A stretch of 40,059 nt of DNA from Myxococcales bacterium. GTDB taxonomy: Bacteria > Myxococcota_A > Polyangia > Haliangiales > Haliangiaceae. The stretch spans positions 1-40,059 of the forward strand of contig JADJUW010000005.1 in NCBI GenBank assembly GCA_016716835.1, read 5' to 3'. Both the position numbers and the translations under genes were made by a program. A model generated the notes under the pieces. It was given only the letters and a program-made list of their open reading frames with translations, was not told the origin of the DNA and searched no databases. Position 1 is the first letter of the stretch. The number at the start of each line of letters is the position of its first letter. Positions 13,586 to 21,901 of this stretch are shown in pieces.

Positions 13586-13790
13586 GCTTCCTTGCTTTCT
13601 TGCGTTCCGCCCGCGCGAGCAAGATTAGCCTGTTGGCTGCTTCCGGGTCAACCTTGCCATCATCCCTAAGCTGGGCCAGGCCGGCGACAGCTTTCTTGAT
13701 GTCGAGCACAACGCCGCGCCTGTGGCGCAGCCAATAGCCCGAGGCGAACGATGCGGCCATAAACACAATGAGAATGATTAGATGGACCAT
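13572..13790 (-). CDS. Small single-pass membrane protein
   Basis: 72 residues: one N-terminal transmembrane helix (LIILIVFMAASFASGYWL) followed by a positively charged helical tail. It overlaps the genes on both sides by 13-14 bases. Small membrane proteins between fibre genes are known in phages as holin-like or virion-associated factors; role unknown. Confidence 0.65.
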   Translation of the reverse strand: MVHLIILIVFMAASFASGYWLRHRRGVVLDIKKAVAGLAQLRDDGKVDPEAANRLILLARAERKKARKHGSN

Positions 13791-15223
13791 AGCGTTACTC
13801 CATTGCTGTCTTTGATGTAGGCGGACACAAGCGTTGAGCCAACTGTCGATTTGTTAAAGTAGATTGTTACAACATAGGTGGACGATGAGGAGTTGAACGA
13901 CGACGGCACAATGTACACGCCGTTGTTCTTGGGGATGTCGTTATCGGCGTTGAGCCCGGACCTTGTGTCCCAATTGATTGTGCGGGTGTTGGTATTGCCC
14001 GTCAGACTAAACTCTGACATGTCAAAGTCCTGGGCTTCGCGATTGCACGTGATGACCAGCTTGTGACTGTCAATGGAGTCTGGGTCCTGGGCTGACGACA
14101 CAACCACCGACACGTTGTTTGACACGTTGACCCGCGGTAAGACGCCGGCCCTAAGTGGGTTGATGGCGTCGTCGTTATCGTAGGCGGACCGGCTGTTGGT
14201 TGCATACTCAAGATGCACGTGCGGCGTCGCAATGGAGCCAGACCTGTCATCGAACCCGGTGAGGCCAACGGTGCCGATGACGTCTCCGGCATCCACATAG
14301 TCGCCTCGCTCCACATACAGGTCATCGAAGTGGTACGACAACACCTTGTCACCTGTGCGGATGAATACCGGCCAGTTGCCGAACCGGCCTATGCCGTCAG
14401 AGTCGTACCAGCTTGCACTGTCGATGGTGACAACATCAGCCGATGCGTTGGTGTCCTTGGAGCGGTAGTACATGGTAGCAACCCAGACGGGTCGCGTGCC
14501 ATTGGTGAATGACGGGTTTGTCTCGGTGGCCTTGTTGGTCCACGTGTCGCCGTCGCTCGATGTCGCCCACTGAATGGTTGTACCGCTGGAGCGTACGCGC
14601 AGCCACAGGTGACCAGATGTCACCGCAGCGGTTGTGTTGTGATTGGACAGGTTGCCACCGGAGTATGTGCCGAGAAAGCGCACGTTGGTGCCGTCCCATT
14701 CAAGCATTATGTACTCGGATGACACCGGGTCGAACATGCCGAAGCCGAACGCGCCGTTGATGGTTCCCTGACCCGCAGCCAACTTGACGCGAAACTCCCA
14801 CTGTCCGGCGGTCAAATTCACCTTCTCGGAGAAGTTCTGGTACTTGTCCACGGTGGGCCATGAGGTACTGCCACCACGAGTGCCGGTCATTAGAACGCCC
14901 GGATTGTTGAAGGCCCAGCTTGTACCGTATCCGTCGTCGTCCTCGGTCCAGTACCGCTGATAGTAGTCAGTGCGAAAGCGGAAGTGTGACCTGTGAACTC
15001 GCGCAACACGGCCCGTGATAGGGGACCGGAAGTCGTCACCCTCGTTCAACGGAACATCGACACCGCGGTGCATGTCGTAGTCATAGCCAACTGTGTCAAT
15101 GTGCTCCGCGTACGGGCGGCCACCAAAAACATCGGAGATGCTCGATGGCGTGTCTGTCCCGGAATCGGGCCATACCATGCCGCTGGCTTCATTCCGTCGC
15201 CGGTCCTTGAAGCTAACGCTCAT
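13778..15223 (-). CDS. Virion-associated M23 peptidase with inserted beta-sandwich domain
   Basis: 481 residues. The M23 (lysostaphin-type) zinc peptidase motifs are split. MHRGVDVP (H52, D56) and a GDDFRSPITGRVARV segment come first. A beta-rich block of about 200 residues follows (about 80-283, with TAGQWEFRVKLAAG and MLEWDGTNVRF patterns typical of LamG-like domains). The fold then resumes with KVLSYHFDDLYVERGDYVDAGDVIG and ends in TPHVHLEY (H335, H337). The C-terminal 115 residues form a further beta-rich domain. M23 enzymes cut peptidoglycan cross-bridges. ATG 15223 has GAGGAAG upstream and overlaps the previous stop. It probably opens the wall during DNA entry. Confidence 0.8.
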   Translation of the reverse strand: MSVSFKDRRRNEASGMVWPDSGTDTPSSISDVFGGRPYAEHIDTVGYDYDMHRGVDVPLNEGDDFRSPITGRVARVHRSHFRFRTDYYQRYWTEDDDGYGTSWAFNNPGVLMTGTRGGSTSWPTVDKYQNFSEKVNLTAGQWEFRVKLAAGQGTINGAFGFGMFDPVSSEYIMLEWDGTNVRFLGTYSGGNLSNHNTTAAVTSGHLWLRVRSSGTTIQWATSSDGDTWTNKATETNPSFTNGTRPVWVATMYYRSKDTNASADVVTIDSASWYDSDGIGRFGNWPVFIRTGDKVLSYHFDDLYVERGDYVDAGDVIGTVGLTGFDDRSGSIATPHVHLEYATNSRSAYDNDDAINPLRAGVLPRVNVSNNVSVVVSSAQDPDSIDSHKLVITCNREAQDFDMSEFSLTGNTNTRTINWDTRSGLNADNDIPKNNGVYIVPSSFNSSSSTYVVTIYFNKSTVGSTLVSAYIKDSNGVTLWSI

Positions 15224-15804
15224 ACTTCCTCGGCTGTAAAATTCTTGCACCACACGCTGCTACTGAGCGAGCCGAAGCCCATGAGGCCGCCGGACGTAAT
15301 GGTGGTGTCTGTTCCGGTAAGGGTTATGACGACGCCTGGGTTTGCCGTGATGTTCTCAAACGTGGCGGTTAGCGCGCTGCCGATGACTTGCAGCGAGATG
15401 ATGATGTCCTGGTCAACGGCGCACGCCATCGCCGTCGATGTGATGTTGGTGTAGGAGCCAGCAATCATCTTGGAGATGCGGGCTACATCGTTATCCATGC
15501 GAGCTACATAACAGGTGTCGGTAGCGTCGAGGCCCTGGATACGGCAATAGACTTCGATGTCGGAGTTGGCCTGCGTCGTGAAGTTTCCGAAGCGCAGCGT
15601 GGCCGTCATCTTCTGGTTGTTGAAGCCACCCATACCAACGAGCACGTGCGTTGATGTGTTGTTCGTGTTTTGACCAAACCCCTTGGTCGCGTCGAACCCC
15701 TGCGCGGACACATTCGTCTTTTTAAATATGTTGGTTTCCGTCTGGTCGCTGACAAGGTCCTTGGTGAGCGACGGAAGGCTGCGGATGTCTTCCGAACTAA
15801 TCAC
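15220..15804 (-). CDS. Beta-sandwich virion protein
   Basis: 194 residues. The pattern MTATLRFGNFTTQANSDIEVYCRIQG ... GSALTATFENIT ... GGLMGFGS is that of a single LamG/jelly-roll domain, similar in style to the inserted domain of the neighbouring M23 protein. The GTG at 15804 overlaps the upstream stop and has a strong GAGGTGA site; the longer GTG version (15822) lacks one. Likely a fibre or base accessory protein. Confidence 0.65.
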   Translation of the reverse strand: MISSEDIRSLPSLTKDLVSDQTETNIFKKTNVSAQGFDATKGFGQNTNNTSTHVLVGMGGFNNQKMTATLRFGNFTTQANSDIEVYCRIQGLDATDTCYVARMDNDVARISKMIAGSYTNITSTAMACAVDQDIIISLQVIGSALTATFENITANPGVVITLTGTDTTITSGGLMGFGSLSSSVWCKNFTAEEV

Positions 15805-16589
15805 GGCGTCACCTCGACCCACGGACGGAACACCTGCATGTCGCCAGTGTGCGTGTCTTCGGCGTCGTTTGTGCGTAGCATTTTCAAGTACACCAGGTCG
15901 CCCTTGTCCACAGAAAACGAGAATGAGGCGTGGTCAGATGAATCGACTGTGTGCTGCGTTGTGTTGCTGCCCGGGGTCACTGTGAACTCCGTGCCAGCCG
16001 TAACTGTCGCGTTCGGGTCATCCCCGTCGCTCGTCACCCGGCGGTCGAGCAGTAACTCAAGGTTGCCGCCGTTGGACACGCTCATGCTGTAGATGACAGA
16101 GACGACCGCGGTGCCAGTGACAGGGGCAGAGAACTGCCAGGCGATGAAGTCGTCGAGGTCCGGCTTGAGTGGGATGTAGCGCCCGCCACCACCAAGCGTT
16201 GCCGATGGATTGGAGGCGGTGACAAACTCAACCTGCACGACGGTATTACCGGCGGGGCCGGCGGCGCCAGTGGCGCCTGTCGCGCCATTGCTGCCGTTAG
16301 TACCATTGCTGCCGGCGGCGCCCGTGGCCCCTGGGTCACCCTGTAGTCCCTGTGAGCCCGTAGCGCCTGGGTCCCCCTGTGGACCCTGCGCTCCCTGTGC
16401 CCCAGTGACGAGAATTGCAGCGCCCCAGGCGCCGCCTGTCTTCGGCCCGTAGATTTCACCAGTGACTGTGTCTAGGTAGAAGTCGCCGTTGACACCCTGG
16501 CCAGCGGTCGGCCCAACAGTACCAGACAGCCACGTGCTGCCATTGGTGCCGGAGCCACCGCCGCCGCCGAATCCACGGTTAAGACCCAT
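15801..16589 (-). CDS. Collagen-like fibre protein
   Basis: 262 residues. A Gly-rich N-terminus (MGLNRGFGGGGGSG) and an NGDFYLDTVTGEIYGPK segment are followed by about 17 uninterrupted Gly-X-Y triplets (residues 63-114), a collagen-type triple helix known in phage fibres. The C-terminal 140 residues form a beta-rich head with a cluster of Asp/Thr. Trimeric assembly is expected. ATG 16589 has GGGAGAAC upstream. The longer frame to 16850 is arginine-rich shadow sequence. Confidence 0.75.
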   Translation of the reverse strand: MGLNRGFGGGGGSGTNGSTWLSGTVGPTAGQGVNGDFYLDTVTGEIYGPKTGGAWGAAILVTGAQGAQGPQGDPGATGSQGLQGDPGATGAAGSNGTNGSNGATGATGAAGPAGNTVVQVEFVTASNPSATLGGGGRYIPLKPDLDDFIAWQFSAPVTGTAVVSVIYSMSVSNGGNLELLLDRRVTSDGDDPNATVTAGTEFTVTPGSNTTQHTVDSSDHASFSFSVDKGDLVYLKMLRTNDAEDTHTGDMQVFRPWVEVTP

Positions 16590-16902
16590 TATTCGTTCTC
16601 CCCGCCATGATGGTAAGCAGGTCCTCCATGCGGTCCTCGATGCGGTCGACGCGCGCGTCGTTCTTGTCAGCGCGAATATCTGAGCGGTCAACGCGCTCGA
16701 CCAGGGTCGCCAGCAGCTCGGCCTGCATATCGCTGCATCTGCGAAGCTCCGCGGTCTGTTGCTGGTGGTGTACGTCGCGCAGCGCGGCGTCGATGATGGA
16801 TTGCTTCCAGGCACGGCGAAGATTAATGGCAATGCCCGACGCCGCGACAAGCCCGCCGCCGGAGAACATGAAGTCCAGAATCGTTTGCCACGTCCAGGTC
16901 AT
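16579..16902 (-). CDS. Membrane-anchored coiled-coil protein
   Basis: 107 residues: an N-terminal membrane helix (about 6-28), then a basic stretch and a long heptad-like helix (QMQAELLATLVERVDRSDIRADKNDARVDRIEDRM region). The layout resembles holin-accessory or haemolysin-XhlA-like small phage proteins (from general knowledge). Its place among fibre genes makes a tail role equally possible. Confidence 0.65.
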   Translation of the reverse strand: MTWTWQTILDFMFSGGGLVAASGIAINLRRAWKQSIIDAALRDVHHQQQTAELRRCSDMQAELLATLVERVDRSDIRADKNDARVDRIEDRMEDLLTIMAGRTNNGS

Positions 16903-16904
16903 GG

Positions 16905-17774
16905 TTACTTAGCCTTGAACGGGGCGCCCGCCCGGATGGTGGGGATGTTGCGGTTGTAGGTTGTGCGAGGCGCAGAGTAGACCTTGGTCTTTAAGTCCAA
17001 TTCGTCCTCGTCCAGGTCGCGCCCCTCGATTTGTTTGCCACCTAGCAGCGAGCCGCGCTCTTTGTAGGTGCCATCCGACGAGTTGCGCGCGAGAACGCCA
17101 GACAGTGCTTTGAACAGGCGAGCGTTGCCCGATGGCTTCTCGTAGTCTTCCTCGTCGCGACTGTTGCTGCGACCGTCGACGCGACCATCGATTGGACGAT
17201 GCAGACCGTCGACGCGACCATCTATACGGCGCGGCTTAGGGTACTCGTCGCCTTGGTATGACTTCTCGGAGTTGCCCTTGTACATATCGCCGGCGCCGAA
17301 TTTCGGCTTGGCGGCGGGTTCTTGCTTCTTCTGCGGGAAGTCGCTTTCAGATAGCGGCTTGCGCTCTTTCATGCTTTTTTCGACAGACATGCCATCGCCA
17401 CCATACAAGTCCTTGGCGTACTGGCTTGCGTCCTCCACAGCCTTTTTCTTTTGCTCCGGCGTCGCCGACTTGGAGCCTCGTCGCTTCTTGGCGGGAGCAG
17501 TCTTCTTTGGAGCCGGCGTTTCGTCATCGGCGTACAGGTCTTTGGCGTATTGACGAGCCTTTGTCACCTCTGGAGCGTCGACCTTCTTGGGCTCCGAGAA
17601 CAGTTCACTGGCGGCGTTGCGACCAATGTCCTTGGTGCGCGCCGCCGTCTTGGTTCGCTCCGCACTCGCCTGGTTGTCGCCGCGATTGCGTTTGCCAGTG
17701 TCTTTCTTGCGCATGTCGCGCAGTAAGTACAGGGCCTTCTCGTATCGGTTTGCAGCATCTTCTTTATTTGACAT
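16905..17774 (-). CDS. Disordered, repeat-containing virion protein
   Basis: 289 residues, extremely rich in Lys, Asp, Glu, Arg and Pro and almost without hydrophobic core, so it is probably disordered. The motif QYAKDLY occurs twice (about residues 75 and 118). IDGRVDG occurs twice 11 residues apart, encoded by a 19-base direct repeat at 17171-17189 and 17204-17222. GGAG precedes the ATG at 17774. Position suggests a tail or internal protein; function unknown. Confidence 0.65.
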   Translation of the reverse strand: MSNKEDAANRYEKALYLLRDMRKKDTGKRNRGDNQASAERTKTAARTKDIGRNAASELFSEPKKVDAPEVTKARQYAKDLYADDETPAPKKTAPAKKRRGSKSATPEQKKKAVEDASQYAKDLYGGDGMSVEKSMKERKPLSESDFPQKKQEPAAKPKFGAGDMYKGNSEKSYQGDEYPKPRRIDGRVDGLHRPIDGRVDGRSNSRDEEDYEKPSGNARLFKALSGVLARNSSDGTYKERGSLLGGKQIEGRDLDEDELDLKTKVYSAPRTTYNRNIPTIRAGAPFKAK

Positions 17775-17786
17775 AGGTAACTCCGT

Positions 17787-18224
17787 TTAGTCCTTGACGT
17801 TTGCGTAGGCGTGGAAGTTCCCTTCGCCACCGGTGTAGCTAAACTTCAGCCGCATGGCCGAAGCGTACATGTTCCCCCACGTGTCAACGAATGACCCAGC
17901 CGTGCCAGCAGGGTCCGTCATGACCTCGGTCGTGTCTTTCCACAAGAAACCCTTTGACGAGTAGATGTCCTGCGACCGGCGCACGCCGATTTGCAAGACA
18001 ACCGTACCGGCCAGAGTGCCGTCCCATTCGTAGCCGAACGCGAAGCCCTTGCCGCTGTTCATGATGAGCGGCGACGAATAGGCGAAGTCAGGCATGCCAT
18101 CAAGCAGCTTGAACTCCTCCAAGCCATACACGCCGCCGGTCATAATCCCGCGCGCATCGAGCATTAGGGCGACTTCTGCCGCCGCGTTGGCTGCACCTAC
18201 ATCCAAAACTGTTAAAAATCTCAT
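17787..18224 (-). CDS. Unknown 145-aa structural protein
   Basis: A beta-rich protein (GFAFGYEWDGTLAGTVVLQIGVRRS, FHAYANVKD) preceded by a good AAAAGGA site. It sits between ejection-type and fibre genes. No family recognised; a tail or knob component is likely by position. Confidence 0.65.
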   Translation of the reverse strand: MRFLTVLDVGAANAAAEVALMLDARGIMTGGVYGLEEFKLLDGMPDFAYSSPLIMNSGKGFAFGYEWDGTLAGTVVLQIGVRRSQDIYSSKGFLWKDTTEVMTDPAGTAGSFVDTWGNMYASAMRLKFSYTGGEGNFHAYANVKD

Positions 18225-18262
18225 GGTCCTTTTCTCCCGTCTTTCTCAAAGTCCTATGCGAA

Positions 18263-21200
18263 CTAACGATTCATATTAACCCGATTTTCTGAAAGAGTTG
18301 AGCTTACAGATTTAGGCGCAAAGCTCTCCGCCATCGACTCCGTGGTCTTGTTCGGCGGGTCAACCTTCGACTCCTCCTCGACCCATTGAGACATGATGTT
18401 CATGCCGGTGGGCGTCGCCGAAGGGCTCACGGTCGGGATGAAGCGCGCCAGCGAGCTTGGGACTGGCTTGCCCTGGGCCATGGCGTTGGCAACGCGCTCC
18501 GCGAGCTGCACCTTCCATTCCATGTAGGTGTCTGGCCACATTTCCCCCACAGCCTCGACGGTGCCGATATTTTCCCACTGAGCGTTGGCAAGCACCTGGA
18601 GCGGCGTTTTCCATGCCCGCGAGTAGCCTGAATGTCTGGCGATGTCGGATGGCGAGAACAACGGCTTCACCGGGTTGAGCGACGCCGGCAGCTTCGATGA
18701 CAGGAACTGCAACTGCCTCGACGTGCGCTCGACCACCTGTGGGGCAAGTTGCTCCGATGACCCGTACTGGTCGCGGATGATTTGCGCGACCGCGGCGCGA
18801 AACGCCTCGGGGTCGTTCGCTGCGTTGGCGATGGCGCGCAGCTCGCGGTCATTGTCATCTCCGCCAGGCGCCAGCGCCCTGGCAAAGCCAGATGAGCCAG
18901 CGATGCGCGTGGCATACCGGGTTGGCGCGTGAGACATGGCAGAAGATGCCGCACGGGCAATCCCACCCCCGTACTTTTTTACAGCAGCAGCGGCTAGCGT
19001 GACACCGGGGAAGTGAATTGCCGCGGCGAGGCCCACGGCGTTGATTCGGCGCAGCGTGTCGATGACGCCACCAAAGAAGCCCTTGGGGGCCTTCGAGTCA
19101 GCAAACGCGCTCGCACCAGCCTCGGTCGCGCTGTTCTGCGCCGCGCGCTTGTAGCCGCCCACGAACTTGCTTAGGTCCTCGGCGGCGACCTCCTGCTTGG
19201 CCGCGGCCTCGTACGCCTCGCGCTCGAGCTGCGAAGCCTCCGCCGTCTCCTTGAGGATGGCATCGCGCTTCGCCGCCACCGCTTCCGGCGACACCTTCTC
19301 GGCCTTCTTGCTGCGTATTGTCGACAGGCGCTCCTGCGCAATCTTGGCCCGCAGCTCTTGGGCGCGCGCCGTCGCCGAGTCCTTGCGCAGCTTCGCCTCC
19401 AGGATTTGCTCTTTCAGTGCCGCCACCCGGGCCGAGTCCGCCTGCTTGGCGGCGCGCTTCCGGGCCGTCTCGGCGACGCTGTCAACCTTGGCGCCGGTAA
19501 CCTCGGCGGCCTGCGCCGCGGCCTTGTCCAAGTTCTCCTGCATCCCCGCCGGCAGGTCCTCGGTGAAGCTGTACTTGCTCACGTGACCCCAGGTCTTTTC
19601 CTCCCTGGCCGCGGACGCCACAGCTTCCTGCATCCGCCATGTCTCGTTATTGGTGTCAAAAGATTTTCGCGAATCGGGGACGTACTTGGAAATCTTTTTG
19701 TCTGCGACGCGGTGCGGCTTGGCCAGCTCCGAGATGACGTCCTTCTCCAGACGCTTTATAGCGTCCACAGACAGGGCGGATTCTCCCCGGCCACTGATGA
19801 GCGACTCGGCCTGCTTCCGCGGCATGTTAAGGATTTCGTCAAGCGTTAGCGCATCGTTGGGTCCCGCCTTGGCGAACTTCCCGTTCAGCCCCTTGCCGGG
19901 TCCAATCGACTTTACGCGCTCTGCCTCGGCCAAGATTGTCTCGATGATTTGAGCCGAGCGCGAAAGCTCTGGTCGGCGACCCTTGCGGACGAGAGCGTCC
20001 TTGGCCGACCGTGGCGCCATGGCCCTGCCAGGCGTGGCGTATTGCTCGCGAAGCGTGGCGCCGAGCCGCTTGACGGCGTCCGGGGTGAGCGACCCGCGGC
20101 TGCCATCGAGTAGCTTCACCGCCTCGTCGTGGGGCATCGAAAGGTACTCGTCGACCGAGATTGTCTCGAACTCACTCTTCTTAATGAACTTGCCGCCCAC
20201 CCCGCGGCCAGGGGGGATTTTCATCTTCTCAAGCTCCGCCGCCCGCGCAATCAGCGCCTCGGCGGTCTTCGATTGGGCTGACTGGCCCGAGCCGCGCGCC
20301 TCGCGCAAAAGCGCCTCTCTGGTGCTAGCGGCCAGGCGCTCGCGCTCGATGGGCATGAAGTCCGCCCAGTCTGGGTGCTCGCCGCGCAAACGCACGCCGG
20401 CATCCTGCGACGCCGGGCCGTAGATGTACCGCTCGCCGTTGGCGCGCACGGGCTCCAGCTTCTGGTCGATGGTGTCGGCCAGCTCTAGGATGCGACTGCG
20501 CAAGCGAATCATGTCTTCGTTGCCGGCGATGTCTGACGCCCGCAAAATGCCGCGCCAGATTCTGGGCTCACCATCGACGCTGGGGGCAATGGGGAAGGCG
20601 TCGGATGATTTCTGGGTCACGCCGTTGCGGCCCAGGTCGCCAGTTTCCCACCCGGCGCGCCTGCCGAACTCGCGGCGCAAGCGGGTAAGCTCCGCCCATT
20701 CTGGCAATAAGTCCGCCTGCACAAACGCCGGGTCGCCGGAGTCAATACTGACAAGCTCTGCCTCCAGCCTATCCAGGTCGGCTTCGTGACGCGCGCTAAG
20801 TTTATCCACGGCTTTCATCTCCGGGATGTTTTCCATGAACTCCCGTGCCTGCCGGCGGGCCGCGCGGGTGTCGACCATTGGCAGATTGCGGCGCTCGACC
20901 AGGTCGCCGAGCGAAGCATAGGCGTCGTTGCCGTCGCCGCGGGTTAGCACAAGCAGGTCGTCAACTGGCGTTGGCGACACCAGCGTTGAGTCGATTGCAT
21001 CGTTCCCAATGGTTTGCTTCACGAGGTCATCGGCACTGGGGAATAGCGGCCCCGCCTCGTCGCTGTAGCGGATGGCTTCCGTCCCGCGCCGAGCTTGCAG
21101 CGCACGGCCTTGTAGCGTGTCGCCAAACTTCGTCGGGCCGTATTGCTCCAGCGGTCCGATGAACTCCGACGCCGGGATTTCCGACGCTGTGCGAGTCGCC

Positions 21201-21901
21201 GCCGTTTTGGCTTTCTTGCCAGCCGCTAGCTTGCCCAGCGCGCCGCCAAGCCCGAAGCCAGCGATGGTTTCCAGCGCGAGCGCCTCGGCAGCGAACGGCT
21301 TGTCATGGACGACTTTCTCGATGGCACCGCGGGTGGCGCCGTAAGTGAGCGCCTCGACGCTGCCCTCGATGGCACCGCGCGCAAAGGCGCTGCCAGCGAT
21401 ACGGGAACCCATCGACGTGGCCTCGAACGCTTTGACGGCGCCAAGGCCGGCGCGGGTTGACATGGCGCCAGCGCCGCCAGCAAGGCCCGCTGTGCCGGCA
21501 ACTGCTCCGCCAATGAGTGCGCCACCGGCAATGCCGCCGATTTCACCACCGGCAGCAAGGTACGGATTTTCCGCGGCGCGGTCGCCTGAGTACTCATCGA
21601 AGCCCTGCACGAGCCCGGCAGTCGCGCCACGCACCGCACCCTCGCCAAACGCTTGCAGGTTCTGCCCCTGCATGTTCTGGGCGTGTCCCTCGCGAACAGC
21701 TCTGCGCGTTCCAAGCGTTGGGTCAACGGCGATGACTGCGTTCGGGTCATCACTGGTCGTCTGGTTTCCGTACTGGTCCTGGGCGGCAATGCCGGGCTTT
21801 GCCTGGCCGTCAACAATGACGCCGCCGAGTTGCAGATATGCGTCGGCAAATTCGCGGCGAACGCGAACTGATTTGCCATCCGGCATCAGGATTGTAATCA
21901 T
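18263..21901 (-). CDS. Large internal virion / DNA-ejection protein
   Basis: 1212 residues. About 85-230 is a Gly/Ala-rich hydrophobic region with several amphipathic or membrane-inserting helices (IGGIAGGALIGGAVAGTAGLAG), typical of ejection proteins that form a channel through the envelope. About 340-540 is charged helical sequence. About 546-626 and 650-730 are two copies of a repeated module about 104 residues apart (PPGRGVGGKF and GPGKGLNGKF). About 830-910 is long coiled coil. A second hydrophobic segment lies near residue 960. No lytic or polymerase motif was seen. The position matches the P22 gp16 / T7 gp16 class. Confidence 0.65.
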   Translation of the reverse strand: MITILMPDGKSVRVRREFADAYLQLGGVIVDGQAKPGIAAQDQYGNQTTSDDPNAVIAVDPTLGTRRAVREGHAQNMQGQNLQAFGEGAVRGATAGLVQGFDEYSGDRAAENPYLAAGGEIGGIAGGALIGGAVAGTAGLAGGAGAMSTRAGLGAVKAFEATSMGSRIAGSAFARGAIEGSVEALTYGATRGAIEKVVHDKPFAAEALALETIAGFGLGGALGKLAAGKKAKTAATRTASEIPASEFIGPLEQYGPTKFGDTLQGRALQARRGTEAIRYSDEAGPLFPSADDLVKQTIGNDAIDSTLVSPTPVDDLLVLTRGDGNDAYASLGDLVERRNLPMVDTRAARRQAREFMENIPEMKAVDKLSARHEADLDRLEAELVSIDSGDPAFVQADLLPEWAELTRLRREFGRRAGWETGDLGRNGVTQKSSDAFPIAPSVDGEPRIWRGILRASDIAGNEDMIRLRSRILELADTIDQKLEPVRANGERYIYGPASQDAGVRLRGEHPDWADFMPIERERLAASTREALLREARGSGQSAQSKTAEALIARAAELEKMKIPPGRGVGGKFIKKSEFETISVDEYLSMPHDEAVKLLDGSRGSLTPDAVKRLGATLREQYATPGRAMAPRSAKDALVRKGRRPELSRSAQIIETILAEAERVKSIGPGKGLNGKFAKAGPNDALTLDEILNMPRKQAESLISGRGESALSVDAIKRLEKDVISELAKPHRVADKKISKYVPDSRKSFDTNNETWRMQEAVASAAREEKTWGHVSKYSFTEDLPAGMQENLDKAAAQAAEVTGAKVDSVAETARKRAAKQADSARVAALKEQILEAKLRKDSATARAQELRAKIAQERLSTIRSKKAEKVSPEAVAAKRDAILKETAEASQLEREAYEAAAKQEVAAEDLSKFVGGYKRAAQNSATEAGASAFADSKAPKGFFGGVIDTLRRINAVGLAAAIHFPGVTLAAAAVKKYGGGIARAASSAMSHAPTRYATRIAGSSGFARALAPGGDDNDRELRAIANAANDPEAFRAAVAQIIRDQYGSSEQLAPQVVERTSRQLQFLSSKLPASLNPVKPLFSPSDIARHSGYSRAWKTPLQVLANAQWENIGTVEAVGEMWPDTYMEWKVQLAERVANAMAQGKPVPSSLARFIPTVSPSATPTGMNIMSQWVEEESKVDPPNKTTESMAESFAPKSVSSTLSENRVNMNR

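Noticed and set aside
11466..18224. Programmed frameshift as in tail-assembly chaperones
   Set aside because: The gene set is that of a short-tailed phage with no tape-measure or tube genes, and no slippery site in a suitable overlap was seen.
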